In this document: one piece after another, positions 15,478 through 24,112 of the stretch
Numbering within the stretch: the first letter of the stretch is position 1
Layout of the letters: every line of letters begins with the position of its first letter
NCBI GenBank assembly: GCA_022614805.1
Contig: JAKEHY010000021.1
Coordinates: forward strand, 28,062 to 92,061
Source of the DNA: Candidatus Zixiibacteriota bacterium
GTDB taxonomy: Bacteria; Zixibacteria; MSB-5A5; DSPP01
Direction: 5' to 3'
DNA: 64,000 bases
Notes under the pieces: generated by a model
What the model saw: only the letters and a program-made list of their open reading frames with translations
Databases searched by the model: none
Told to the model about the DNA's origin: nothing
Position numbers and translations under genes: made by a program

Positions 15478-18400
15478 ATGAGGAAACCAATCCTAACGGT
15501 AATATACCTTTGTTGCTTTTTGGTGGGTTTTGAATTGGCCTTTGCCGCAAACGCTCCAGTCAACGCAGAGAAAAAAAGGCAGGACAACCTGCGGGCTTTT
15601 AGAAAGGCGAAGGCGGTCGCCCTGCTTCAAGCATATCCCGGTGTAAAGTACAGGATAGATGATGAGAGAGGAGTTCCTCGAAGAATCAGCGGCAAACTGC
15701 AGCAAGGGCTGTCGAAGGGCGACGTCGTGCAGACCGTTTATGAGTTTTTTGAAAAAAACCGGGAGTTGTATGGTTTGTCCGACCCAAGGTCAGAATTGAA
15801 AGTGACGAGAAATGAGAAAAACCAATTGGGAACGCTCGTTGTTCTCAAACAGCTTTATGGGAACGTGGAAGTTTGGAACACAATGTTAAAAGCGAATTTT
15901 GGACGGGATGGCAATTTATACGCCATTTACGGTTCCACTTACCCTGACATCGACCTTTCCACTGCGCCTTCCCTCGATTCTAATTCTGCTCTTGAAATCG
16001 TCATACGCGACTTGGAATTTCCGCCCGGTCTCGACTATGGATTGATTGAGCTCGAGCGATTCGGACGCCGCCAACCGAAGGGCCGGCCGCCACTAACTCG
16101 GTTGGCGATTTTCTCCCACCGGGGTAAGTACCACTTGGTTTGGGTTGTCCGGCTATTGGGGTATAAAACCGACAGTGACTGGGAGTATTTCATCGACGCC
16201 CACACGGGAGAAATTTTGGAAAAGCAGGACCTGATAATACCTATCCGACCCGGCCCCAAACCAGAAAGGAAAACCCCTCTGATTCCTACTCCTAGACCAG
16301 GGGGACCAAGCCCCTTACCAAAAGAAATGCCCCGTCAAGAATTTCAAACTTCGGGCGATCTCATCCTGTTGTACCCAAAGGATTACCAGCAAGACCCGGC
16401 TGTCCAGCTTGACAGCGTCCAGGCTGGCCAGAAGGCCAGAGAAGATACCATGGTTAGGTCTGAACCAACTCTGCATCCTTCCGAAACTCAGGCTGCGGAA
16501 GATTGGCGGAAGGGCTCTCCGGACATAAAGGAAGCCGAACCGGTTGAGGTAAAGTTGCAAATTCCGATGGATTCCCTCATAAAGCGAAAGATGCGCCAAC
16601 CCGTTGAAAAAGCTGGAAAAAAGAAACAGGAAAAAACTGACAGCCCGCAAACCAATGCAACTGCTGCTCCCGCTACCTTTGTAAACATTATGACCGAAGG
16701 TTTTGAGGGCTTCTTTCCAGAAGAAAGCCCGAACTGGATTACTTTTGACAACGATGTTCCACCGGAATTTAATGGGGAAATTTATTGGGATGATGACAAC
16801 TTTTTGGCTTGGTCTGGCAGTTGGAGTGGCTGGTGTGCCGGAGGCGGGTCAAGCGGCGTGCCGGGTTCTAACAACTATGCAAACAATATGAATTCTTGGA
16901 TGGTTTACGGTCCATTCAGCCTGACGGATGCCACCGACGCCGAATTAAACTTTCGGTTTTGGCTTAAATCGGAATACCAAGCTGACTTCGTCTGGTGGGG
17001 CGCTTCGCCGAATTGCACCACGGTCTATTTTTCGGGAGCAACCGGAAACTCTTCGACGGCACCCGGAAATGTGAATGGCTGGTTATATGGAAGGCTTCCT
17101 CTCGACAGCGTGCCCCTTCCAAGCGGCGGTTATTTGAATTTGCTTGGTCGGTCGTACTGCTGCATAGCATTCGCATTCACCAGCAATGGGTCGATTGTTG
17201 ATAAAGGTGCTTTCATTGATGAAATCATTTTAAAGAAAGATGTTCCTGCCGGAGGAACTCCAAACCTGTATGCTGGTTACATCCCTCCCGATTGGGATGG
17301 TCCAATTGTGGTTTCCTGCGTCTCCGGAACTAAAACCCAATCCCTGCCACGCGTGAACCAAACAGCTTACATCGATTGGGCAGTTAAGAACGATGGCTCG
17401 AGAGCGACCAGTACCGTAACCCTTTCCACCCTTATAGTGGATGGAGTGACAATTAGAAGGTACGGGCTGCTTCCTCCTCTAAATCCAGGTTCTACCATCT
17501 CTGTTCCTGATGTGCCATATGTATTTGCGACTCCCGGCTGGCACAGGGTTACGATCATACACGATTCTCTCAATTCGGAAGCCGAAGATTTTGAATTTGA
17601 TAACCGATGGGATTATGATTTTGAGGTTACCCAAACCGGACACAATGTTGGAACGGGATTTGGCGTTTTGGCGAATCCTCACGGCCACATAGATACGGAA
17701 TGCGACCAAGGCACCTTCCGCTTGCGGGATTATACCCGGCGGGCAAACAATAACCCTCACTTTCATAACGGCCGGATGGTACCCTCCGCCTACATTCGGA
17801 CCAAGCGCTGGGAAGCAGGTGCTGAAATTGATGATGGGGACAACAACAACGAGTGGAACAGCGGTCAAACAGCTGCTTCTGTGGACGCCCACGTGTATGC
17901 CGGGTGGACGTACGATTATATGAACCAACCTTTTAAGTTAGACCGCAATGGGGTTGATGGGATTGGAGGAATCGTGATGCAGAATTTGGTTAACGATGAC
18001 CGTCAAGGCACCGACGGAGCGGCCTTCCGATACCCTGATTTGATGGCTGTTTACGCCCCCAGCGATTCGATGTGGTCCTTTGCTTCCGCGCTTGACGTAA
18101 TCGCCCACGAGTGGGGCCACGGTATCACTCAATATGAATCGAATTTGGGCATAAGCAGAGAGCCAGGAGCTTTGGCCGAATCTTTCGGAGATATGTTCGG
18201 TGTTAGCGTGGGGTTTGCCAACAACGACCCTGATTGGGAATTAGGGGAAAACGTTTTCAGGTTGCGCGTTGGCCGGTTGCGCGACCTTTCCCACCCGCCG
18301 CGGGAAGGTGACCCCGATACCTATCGCGGACAATACTGGGTAAAGGTAAATCCGGACAGCTGTCCTACCCCCAGTTCCTCAAACGATTTTTGTGGCCGCC

Positions 18401-18849
18401 ATACCAACAGCGGCGTACCCAACAAGATGTTCTATCTTTTTGCCAACGGCGGTTTCCTCAACGATATCACCGTCCCTGGCATCGGCATCGACAATGCGAT
18501 GAGGGTGATGTACCTTGCTAATAGGGACAAGTGGGACGCCATTACAGATTTTTTGGATGCAAGAGATGGCTCCATCGAAGTGGCCGATTCAATTAATTCC
18601 TTGATTTGGGGGCCCGCCCTTCGCAAGGCTTGGGATGCGGTGAGGGTGTGCGATAAGGGGGATGTAGATTCAGACGGATTTATAACCGAGCCTGATATTT
18701 TGCAAGAAGTCGAATGCGTGTTTCAAAGTATTGGCTGTAATTTTTGCTCTTCCGACCTGAATTGCAGCGAGTCCTTCTCCGGGGCTGACATAGTAACCCT
18801 GATTAATCGGGTTTTCAACGAAGGAGGGGATTTTTGTCCGCCGCCGTAA
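15478..18849 (+). CDS. Secreted M4 (thermolysin-family) metalloprotease with dockerin-like C-terminus
   Basis: 1123 residues. Signal peptide (to about 25), FTP and PepSY propeptide (about 60-240, YFIDAHTGEIL), a low-complexity Pro/Lys linker (about 255-385), a MAM/jelly-roll-like insertion (about 395-585) and a CARDB-like beta domain (about 595-720). The catalytic M4 domain has HEWGH with zinc ligands His877 and His881, third ligand Glu901 in GALAESFGD, and the downstream HTNSGVPNK motif that supplies the thermolysin active-site His. A dockerin-like pair with GDVDSDG and DLNCSESFSGADI ends the protein. All key residues are present, so it should be an active secreted endopeptidase. It lies 50 bases after the other dockerin protein. 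Confidence 0.9.
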   Translation: MRKPILTVIYLCCFLVGFELAFAANAPVNAEKKRQDNLRAFRKAKAVALLQAYPGVKYRIDDERGVPRRISGKLQQGLSKGDVVQTVYEFFEKNRELYGLSDPRSELKVTRNEKNQLGTLVVLKQLYGNVEVWNTMLKANFGRDGNLYAIYGSTYPDIDLSTAPSLDSNSALEIVIRDLEFPPGLDYGLIELERFGRRQPKGRPPLTRLAIFSHRGKYHLVWVVRLLGYKTDSDWEYFIDAHTGEILEKQDLIIPIRPGPKPERKTPLIPTPRPGGPSPLPKEMPRQEFQTSGDLILLYPKDYQQDPAVQLDSVQAGQKAREDTMVRSEPTLHPSETQAAEDWRKGSPDIKEAEPVEVKLQIPMDSLIKRKMRQPVEKAGKKKQEKTDSPQTNATAAPATFVNIMTEGFEGFFPEESPNWITFDNDVPPEFNGEIYWDDDNFLAWSGSWSGWCAGGGSSGVPGSNNYANNMNSWMVYGPFSLTDATDAELNFRFWLKSEYQADFVWWGASPNCTTVYFSGATGNSSTAPGNVNGWLYGRLPLDSVPLPSGGYLNLLGRSYCCIAFAFTSNGSIVDKGAFIDEIILKKDVPAGGTPNLYAGYIPPDWDGPIVVSCVSGTKTQSLPRVNQTAYIDWAVKNDGSRATSTVTLSTLIVDGVTIRRYGLLPPLNPGSTISVPDVPYVFATPGWHRVTIIHDSLNSEAEDFEFDNRWDYDFEVTQTGHNVGTGFGVLANPHGHIDTECDQGTFRLRDYTRRANNNPHFHNGRMVPSAYIRTKRWEAGAEIDDGDNNNEWNSGQTAASVDAHVYAGWTYDYMNQPFKLDRNGVDGIGGIVMQNLVNDDRQGTDGAAFRYPDLMAVYAPSDSMWSFASALDVIAHEWGHGITQYESNLGISREPGALAESFGDMFGVSVGFANNDPDWELGENVFRLRVGRLRDLSHPPREGDPDTYRGQYWVKVNPDSCPTPSSSNDFCGRHTNSGVPNKMFYLFANGGFLNDITVPGIGIDNAMRVMYLANRDKWDAITDFLDARDGSIEVADSINSLIWGPALRKAWDAVRVCDKGDVDSDGFITEPDILQEVECVFQSIGCNFCSSDLNCSESFSGADIVTLINRVFNEGGDFCPPP

Positions 18850-18870
18850 GGGATGCCTTAACATAGACGA

Positions 18871-18888
18871 GCGGCATTTAAATGCCGC
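18871..18888. repeat. Perfect 18-base palindrome between convergent genes
   Basis: GCGGCATTTAAATGCCGC followed by CTACG. It belongs by pattern to the interspersed palindromes seen elsewhere in this window and lies between the convergent protease and rtcB genes. Confidence 0.7.
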
Positions 18889-18908
18889 CTACGAATTCTT
18901 CCACGATA

Positions 18909-20354
18909 TTAACCCTTGATATTCCCAATCGGTTTGAGGCGGGCCACCTTGCGGGAGATGCCGATTTGGTGGACGGCCTCCACCACGGTAGCGATATCCT
19001 TGTAGGCCATCCCGGCCTCTTCCGCCAGACCGGCGTAGGAGACGGTCTTTACCAAAATCCCCCGCCGGCGCATATCCTCCTGCAACGCCCGCCCCTGCAC
19101 TTTCTTTTTGGCCGCCGTTCGGGACATCGTCCGCCCGGAGCCGTGCAGGGTGGAGCCGAAGGTCAGCTCGTGCGCCCGTTTGGTCCCGGCTAAAAGATAG
19201 GAGCCGGTCTCCATCGAACCGCCCACAATGACCGGTTGGCCGACTTCGCGGTAGGCCGGGCAGATATCCGCGTCGCCGGGGCCGAAGGAGCGGGTGGCAC
19301 CCTTGCGGTGCACCAAGAGTTTTTTGGGCTTTCCGTTTATTTCATACTCCTCGATTTTGGCGATGTTGTGGGCGACGTCGTACACCGTATGCATCCCCAG
19401 TTCTTCGGCCGACTTTCCGAGAACTTTCTCAAACGCTTCGCGAATGCGGTGGATGATGACCTGCCGGTTGGCAAAGGCGGCGTTGGCGGCGCAGAGCATC
19501 GCCTGATGGTAGTCCTGCCCTTCGGGAGAGCCAAACGGGGCGCACCCCAGCTCCCGGTCGATGACGGTGATGCCGTATTTGGGCATCGCTTTTTCAAAGA
19601 CCCGCAGGTAATCGGTGGCGACCTGATGGCCGAAGCCGCGCGAGCCGCAGTGAATCATCACCACGATCTGATTGGGAAACTCGATGCCGAACTTTTGGGC
19701 CGTTTCCCAGTCGAAAACGTTCTCTTCCTTGACCACCTGCACTTCGAGGTAGTGGTTGCCGGAACCCAAAGTCCCCAACTGTTCCATTCCCCGTCCGAGC
19801 GCTTTTTCGCTCACCTTTTCCGGATTGGCTTCCGGCAGACTTCCTCCCTGTTCGATATACTGGACATCCTCCGGCCAGCCGTATCCTTTCCGGATGGCCC
19901 AGGGGGCTCCTTCTTTGACCGCTTCGGCAAATTCCTTTTTGTTCAGCTTCAGAAACCCTTTGCATCCCACCCCGGCGGGGACGAGGTAAAACAGGGTGTC
20001 TATCAGCTTTTCCAGAACCGGCTCCACTTCTTCCAAGACGAGGTTGGTACGGAGCAGGCGCATTCCGCAGTTGATGTCGAAGCCGATGCCGCCGGGGGAA
20101 ATCACCCCTTCCTTCAAATCGAAAGCCGCCACCCCGCCGATGGGGAAGCCGTAGCCCCAGTGGCCGTCCGGCATACAGAGGGCGTATTTCACGATGCCCG
20201 GCAGGCAGGCGACGTTGGTCACCTGATTGAAAACCCCCTCGTCCATTGTATCGATGAGTTCCTTGGTCGCGAGAATGCGGGCCGGCACCCGCATCCCCGG
20301 CTTTTCGGTCGGGGGGATTTCCCAGATGCAAGGTTCGACTTCGGAAATTTTCAT
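18909..20354 (-). CDS. rtcB: RNA-splicing ligase RtcB
   Basis: 481 residues, normal length for RtcB, the GTP- and Mn-dependent ligase that joins 2',3'-cyclic phosphate (or 3'-phosphate) to 5'-OH RNA ends. Metal and guanylate motifs are present: DINCGMR (metal Cys), NHYLEVQ, HCGSRGFGHQ and, near the C-terminus, HRKGATRSFGPGD, whose His accepts GMP. The ATG overlaps the archease stop (TAATG), so the two are translationally coupled. In bacteria this pair acts in RNA repair. No RtcR regulator is adjacent. Confidence 0.95.
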   Translation of the reverse strand: MKISEVEPCIWEIPPTEKPGMRVPARILATKELIDTMDEGVFNQVTNVACLPGIVKYALCMPDGHWGYGFPIGGVAAFDLKEGVISPGGIGFDINCGMRLLRTNLVLEEVEPVLEKLIDTLFYLVPAGVGCKGFLKLNKKEFAEAVKEGAPWAIRKGYGWPEDVQYIEQGGSLPEANPEKVSEKALGRGMEQLGTLGSGNHYLEVQVVKEENVFDWETAQKFGIEFPNQIVVMIHCGSRGFGHQVATDYLRVFEKAMPKYGITVIDRELGCAPFGSPEGQDYHQAMLCAANAAFANRQVIIHRIREAFEKVLGKSAEELGMHTVYDVAHNIAKIEEYEINGKPKKLLVHRKGATRSFGPGDADICPAYREVGQPVIVGGSMETGSYLLAGTKRAHELTFGSTLHGSGRTMSRTAAKKKVQGRALQEDMRRRGILVKTVSYAGLAEEAGMAYKDIATVVEAVHQIGISRKVARLKPIGNIKG

Positions 20355-20782
20355 TAGGTGTCCAACACCACCCGGGCGTAATAGCCCTTGTCCCTTTTTT
20401 CGAGCTTGAACAGATGATAGGTGATTGCCTTGACGTCCGTTTTCAATTCCTGTTTGGCGGGGTCGATTTTTTCCCCTTTGGCTTTTCCTTCCAGCTTAAA
20501 GTTCCCGTTTTCGGAAATGGAAACTTCAAACTCCGAGAAAACCCTGGCCTCCAGGTCTTTTTGGTAAACCAGTTCCGCCAGATAGTCAAAGAGCAGGTTG
20601 TCCAGTTTTTCCGCCGAAAGCGAAATTTTTACTTCCTCAACCGGCCGCACGTCTTTCAGTTCCACCATTGCCTCGAAAAGGGCCCGGGCGGAAAGCGTGA
20701 ACAGTTCCTCCAACGTTTCCGCTTCGACTTCGAAGGCCAAATCGGCAATCGCCACACCGGGGATGAACTCGTAGCGGCCCAT
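20354..20782 (-). CDS. Archease, RtcB activator
   Basis: 142 residues. The archease family is recognised from the N-terminal D/E pattern (GVAIADLAFEVEAETLEELF), LDNLLFDYLAELVYQKD and the C-terminal VKAITYHLFKL. Archease speeds guanylylation and turnover of RtcB. It is first gene of the two-gene operon and overlaps rtcB by one base. Confidence 0.9.
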   Translation of the reverse strand: MGRYEFIPGVAIADLAFEVEAETLEELFTLSARALFEAMVELKDVRPVEEVKISLSAEKLDNLLFDYLAELVYQKDLEARVFSEFEVSISENGNFKLEGKAKGEKIDPAKQELKTDVKAITYHLFKLEKRDKGYYARVVLDT

Positions 20783-20819
20783 ATTTTGAATATATAGAGC
20801 GAAACGGGAAAAAAGAAGG

Positions 20820-21959
20820 TTACCGCAGAAGCGTTATTTTCTTGACCAAAACTTCTTCTCCGGCCTGAAAGCGAAGAAGATATAAACCGGAAGAAAGCCG
20901 CCTGCCGGAGTCGTCCCGCCCGTTCCAGAAGAACTGGTGTTCACCGGCCGGGTAGGCCGCGGCTGGCCTTGAAAACACCTTTTGTCCGAGCAGGTTGTAT
21001 ATCGAAAATCCGAGTGGCATCTGTTTATCCGTCCGGGCCGAGAAAAGCACGCTGGCCGATGTGGGGTTCGGAAACGGTTCGGAAAGCAGAAAGGCATGTT
21101 TGCCAACTTCTCTATCTTCCATACCCGTAGGGGATGCCGGCAAAAGAACGGAGTTGGAAAGCGGGCTTTCAACCCCTCCTTGCCAGCGGCTGACCCGGTA
21201 GTAATAGTCACCTGTCGCAGGTGGAGAATCCAAAAAACTAAACTCTCCTGAATCAACTGTTGCTATATGAAAAACCGAATTGGAGTCGGTGCCGCGATAA
21301 ATCCAGAAACTACCGGCGTTTTCACTTGCCGGATTATTAACCAGAACTTTTGCTCGCAACATCCGGTTGCCTCCGCCAAAATACGGCGCGTAATTACCGG
21401 CAAAACCCACAAAATTGCGCCCAGAGTTACTCGACCAATCATCACCTATTCTTGGGCTTGTTGGGCTATAAGACATCCAGTGCAAAGTGCCCCAAAAGGA
21501 GCTATCATCGTTAATCAGGATGCCCAGACCGCCTACTTTTGCCCATTGGGTCGTATCGACTTCCCACCGTACCGTTTGCGTATCCAAGCTAAGATAGGCC
21601 CCAGGAACCATTCCACCTGTGTCCCGTCGGACTGAAAGCGCAAAAGTAGAAGCAGTATCGCCACTTCTGGAATAGGAAATCAACGCCGACAACGTGTCAA
21701 TTAAGCACGGCCGTGTTGGTGCCGTGAAACGAACCAACACTTGGTTGTCTTCATAGGTATCGAAAACATACACAAAGTACTTCGGTACTCCAGCATCGTA
21801 GATTAAACTTGATTCCTGCGCCGCTGCGCCGAACCAGTACAAATGCGGCTGGCCGGCTTCCGATTTGCCGGCTAAGTATTTGACGGGAGCAACCTCGGAA
21901 AAGGCAATTTGAGAACCGAGAAGAAAAAAGCCGAGGGCGACTGCAAGTATCCTATTCAT
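20820..21959 (-). CDS. Secreted protein with C-terminal FlgD-like/T9SS sorting domain
   Basis: 379 residues. Signal peptide 1-21, a beta-rich middle, and a final 75-residue FlgD-like Ig domain of the type-A C-terminal sorting kind (FSIYNLLGQKVFS...GRRLSSGLYLLRFQAG...KKITLLR). This domain directs surface export by type IX secretion in Bacteroidetes and occurs widely in candidate FCB phyla. No catalytic motif is recognised. It stands alone upstream of archease (37-base gap) and may be in the same transcript. Confidence 0.7.
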   Translation of the reverse strand: MNRILAVALGFFLLGSQIAFSEVAPVKYLAGKSEAGQPHLYWFGAAAQESSLIYDAGVPKYFVYVFDTYEDNQVLVRFTAPTRPCLIDTLSALISYSRSGDTASTFALSVRRDTGGMVPGAYLSLDTQTVRWEVDTTQWAKVGGLGILINDDSSFWGTLHWMSYSPTSPRIGDDWSSNSGRNFVGFAGNYAPYFGGGNRMLRAKVLVNNPASENAGSFWIYRGTDSNSVFHIATVDSGEFSFLDSPPATGDYYYRVSRWQGGVESPLSNSVLLPASPTGMEDREVGKHAFLLSEPFPNPTSASVLFSARTDKQMPLGFSIYNLLGQKVFSRPAAAYPAGEHQFFWNGRDDSGRRLSSGLYLLRFQAGEEVLVKKITLLR

Positions 21960-22027
21960 ATCAAACCTTTTTAGTGGCGGGAAAAATAGATGAGCCCGAT
22001 GGAGCTGTCAAGCCCTTTTTGAAATGG

Positions 22028-22123
22028 AAAAACACCTCACCCCTCGACTATGCTCGGGGCAGGCCCCTTTATCCCCTCTCCACGGGGTGGAGTGGGGAAG
22101 GGCGATTCGTGAATCGCCCCTAC
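22028..22123. repeat. Interspersed palindromic repeats
   Basis: 22100-22119 is the perfect palindrome GGGCGATTCGTGAATCGCCC followed by CTAC (to 22123). Just before it, 22041-22095 carries CCTCGACTATGCTCGGGGCAG and a second inverted repeat (CCCCTCTCCAC/GTGGAGTGGGG). The interval 21960-22131 holds no gene. Confidence 0.7.
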
Positions 22124-22131
22124 AAAAACGT

Positions 22132-23487
22132 TTAGCCGGGCGGGAGCTTTTTCAAGCTTTTTATGTAATGAATCAGCTTAATCATTTCCTCTTCCCGGAG
22201 GTAGTCGAACTTGGGCATTATGCTTCCGGGGGATACGGATTGCGGGTCTTTGAAGTGCAGGATGAGCCATTCCTGCGAATGTCTCCGAGCCGCGCCAATC
22301 AGGGATGGGCCGGTCGCCGCTATGCGCCCATCCCCTTCATGACAGCCTTCACAGCCGTTTTGGGCAAACAGCTTCTCCCCTGCTTGGGCCAAAATCGGGT
22401 CGAAGCGAGCGGCTTCGGCCTGGGCGGCCCGCAGTTTCCGGTCCTCCTTGATGGAAAGAAAAGTCAAAAGGACAAGGGCAAAGACCGTCCCCCCTCCAAA
22501 AAATATCGCCAGCGGGCGGCGGTAGGGGGCTCTACGCGGCTTTTTGTCGATGAAGGGCAAAAGCAGAAGAACAATAAAAAAAAGACCCGGCAGAACGATG
22601 GCGCCGATAATTTCCAGCTTGCCGGGGAAATATTTTAAAAGCTGAAATAGGAATAAAAAATACCAATCCGGACGGGGAATGTAAGTTTCGTCGGTCGGGT
22701 CGGCAATGTCGTCCAAGGGCGCGCCGGCTTTCCAGGATAGAATCAAAAGCGCAGCAATCAGAAAAAAGGCAATGACCAAATCGCGGGCGGCCTGTTTGGG
22801 ATAAAAAGGAAACCCTTGGGATAAATCGTTCTTGCTCTCGTTCCAGCTTCCGGCCGAGCCGTGTTTGGTGATTAAAAAAAGATGCAATCCGAGGAAGAAA
22901 ACCAAAAGCGCCGGAAGGATGAGGATGTGCACGGCGTAAAAGCGGGTCAAAGCCAATGCGCCCAATTCCATTCCCCCCCGCACAATCTTCAGGATGTATT
23001 CGCCGATAACCGGCACCAGGCCCATCATATTTGTGCCGACCACGGTGGCCCAGTATCCTTTTTGGTCCCAGGGCAGCAAATAGCCGGTGAAAGCGAAGGC
23101 GGCGGTCAGAAGCAAAAGAAATACGCCCAAAATCCAGGTCAACTCGCGCGGCTTTTTATAAGCCGCCCAGAAAAATACCCGCAAGAGGTGTAAAGGGACG
23201 ATGACCATCAAAAAGGAAGCCGCCCAGTAATGAATGCCGCGGATGATTTTGCCAAAGAGAACTTTTTCCTGAACGTAGGCAACCGAAGCATACGCCCCGT
23301 TGGGGGTGGGTGCGTAGTACAGGGCCAGGAAAATTCCCGTTATTATCTGAACGGTGAAAAGAAAAAGCGCTGCGCCCCCCAGCGTGAAAAACCAGTTGGT
23401 GGAAGGGGGCAAAAGCTTTTTCAGCCAGAAATTGGCAAACGCCTCCAGCCCCAGCCGCTCATCCAGAAAGCGATAAATTTTCTTCAT
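22132..23487 (-). CDS. Cytochrome b (b6-type) fused to subunit IV and cytochrome c
   Basis: 451 residues, membrane quinol oxidase core. Helix B and D histidines (IHYW...PLHLLR and AVHI...GLHLF) bind two b hemes; 14 residues separate the helix-D pair, the spacing of cytochrome b6 rather than mitochondrial-type b. The subunit IV-like part has PDWYFLF (the Qo-site PEWY equivalent). The last 75 residues add a c-type heme domain with CEGCH. The position of the b6 Cys that anchors heme ci is Phe here (GGAALFLF), so that heme is probably absent. It forms a two-gene unit with the Rieske gene, six bases away. No separate cytochrome c1 or f gene is seen. Confidence 0.9.
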   Translation of the reverse strand: MKKIYRFLDERLGLEAFANFWLKKLLPPSTNWFFTLGGAALFLFTVQIITGIFLALYYAPTPNGAYASVAYVQEKVLFGKIIRGIHYWAASFLMVIVPLHLLRVFFWAAYKKPRELTWILGVFLLLLTAAFAFTGYLLPWDQKGYWATVVGTNMMGLVPVIGEYILKIVRGGMELGALALTRFYAVHILILPALLVFFLGLHLFLITKHGSAGSWNESKNDLSQGFPFYPKQAARDLVIAFFLIAALLILSWKAGAPLDDIADPTDETYIPRPDWYFLFLFQLLKYFPGKLEIIGAIVLPGLFFIVLLLLPFIDKKPRRAPYRRPLAIFFGGGTVFALVLLTFLSIKEDRKLRAAQAEAARFDPILAQAGEKLFAQNGCEGCHEGDGRIAATGPSLIGAARRHSQEWLILHFKDPQSVSPGSIMPKFDYLREEEMIKLIHYIKSLKKLPPG

Positions 23488-23493
23488 CCGGAT

Positions 23494-23961
23494 TCAGGCG
23501 ACGCGAATGAAAAGCTTTCCCTCTTCAACCTTGGTATCGAATTGCGTCAAGGGTTTGGGGGGCGGGCCGGCCAACACCTTTCCTTCCGGGTCGTAAACTC
23601 CGCCGTGGCAGGGGCAGTGGAAATTTTTTTGTTCCTCGTTCCAGCCGACCGAGCAGCCCAGATGGGTGCAGACGGGGGAAAAAGCCACAAGCCCATCCGG
23701 GCGGCGGAGGATGAAAGCGTAGCGGCTGACTTTGGTTTTCATCCAGCCGTCCTCTCTTTCGTAGGAATATTCGACGCGGACAGGCCGGCCGGGGGCGAAC
23801 TTATCGGCGCGGCCGAGCGAAACCCAGCCGCCTTCGCCTGCTTTTCGCAGAACGGGACTTAAAAGGTAGCCCCCGAGCGGAACGGCCAAGAGGGTGCTGA
23901 TAAGTCCGCCCAATCCCTTAGCCAACAGTCCGAAGAAATCCCGCCGTCCTATTTCTTCCAT
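23494..23961 (-). CDS. Rieske iron-sulfur protein
   Basis: 155 residues. An N-terminal TM/Tat-like segment with RRDFFGLLAKGLGGLI (twin Arg at 6-7) precedes a Rieske fold whose cluster ligands are in CTHLGC and CPCHGG. It transfers electrons from quinol to the cytochrome c domain of the co-transcribed cytochrome b/c protein. Confidence 0.93.
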   Translation of the reverse strand: MEEIGRRDFFGLLAKGLGGLISTLLAVPLGGYLLSPVLRKAGEGGWVSLGRADKFAPGRPVRVEYSYEREDGWMKTKVSRYAFILRRPDGLVAFSPVCTHLGCSVGWNEEQKNFHCPCHGGVYDPEGKVLAGPPPKPLTQFDTKVEEGKLFIRVA

Positions 23962-24005
23962 CCTATCCTTTCAATTGCTTATACGCTGAAAGATTGGCGC
24001 TCTTT

Positions 24006-24069
24006 GACCCCACCCTTCGCCCCTCGCCAGAGGCAAGGGGCTAAATCCCTCCCCTTTAGGGGAGGGAAA
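24006..24069. repeat. Interspersed GGGGAGGG/GGGTGGGGTCAAAG repeat, copy 1
   Basis: On the minus strand this reads CCCTCCCC-TAAA-GGGGAGGG, then about 30 bases on GGGTGGGGTCAAAG. A second copy lies at 55708-55749 on the plus strand. The interval 23962-24112 has no other feature. Confidence 0.6.
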
Positions 24070-24112
24070 AGAACTTACCAAATGGGGATACGGAGCATAA
24101 AGGATTTGAACA

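Noticed and set aside
19236-20357. Plus-strand frame of 373 codons opposite rtcB
   Set aside because: It mirrors the conserved RtcB gene exactly and shows no protein family features.
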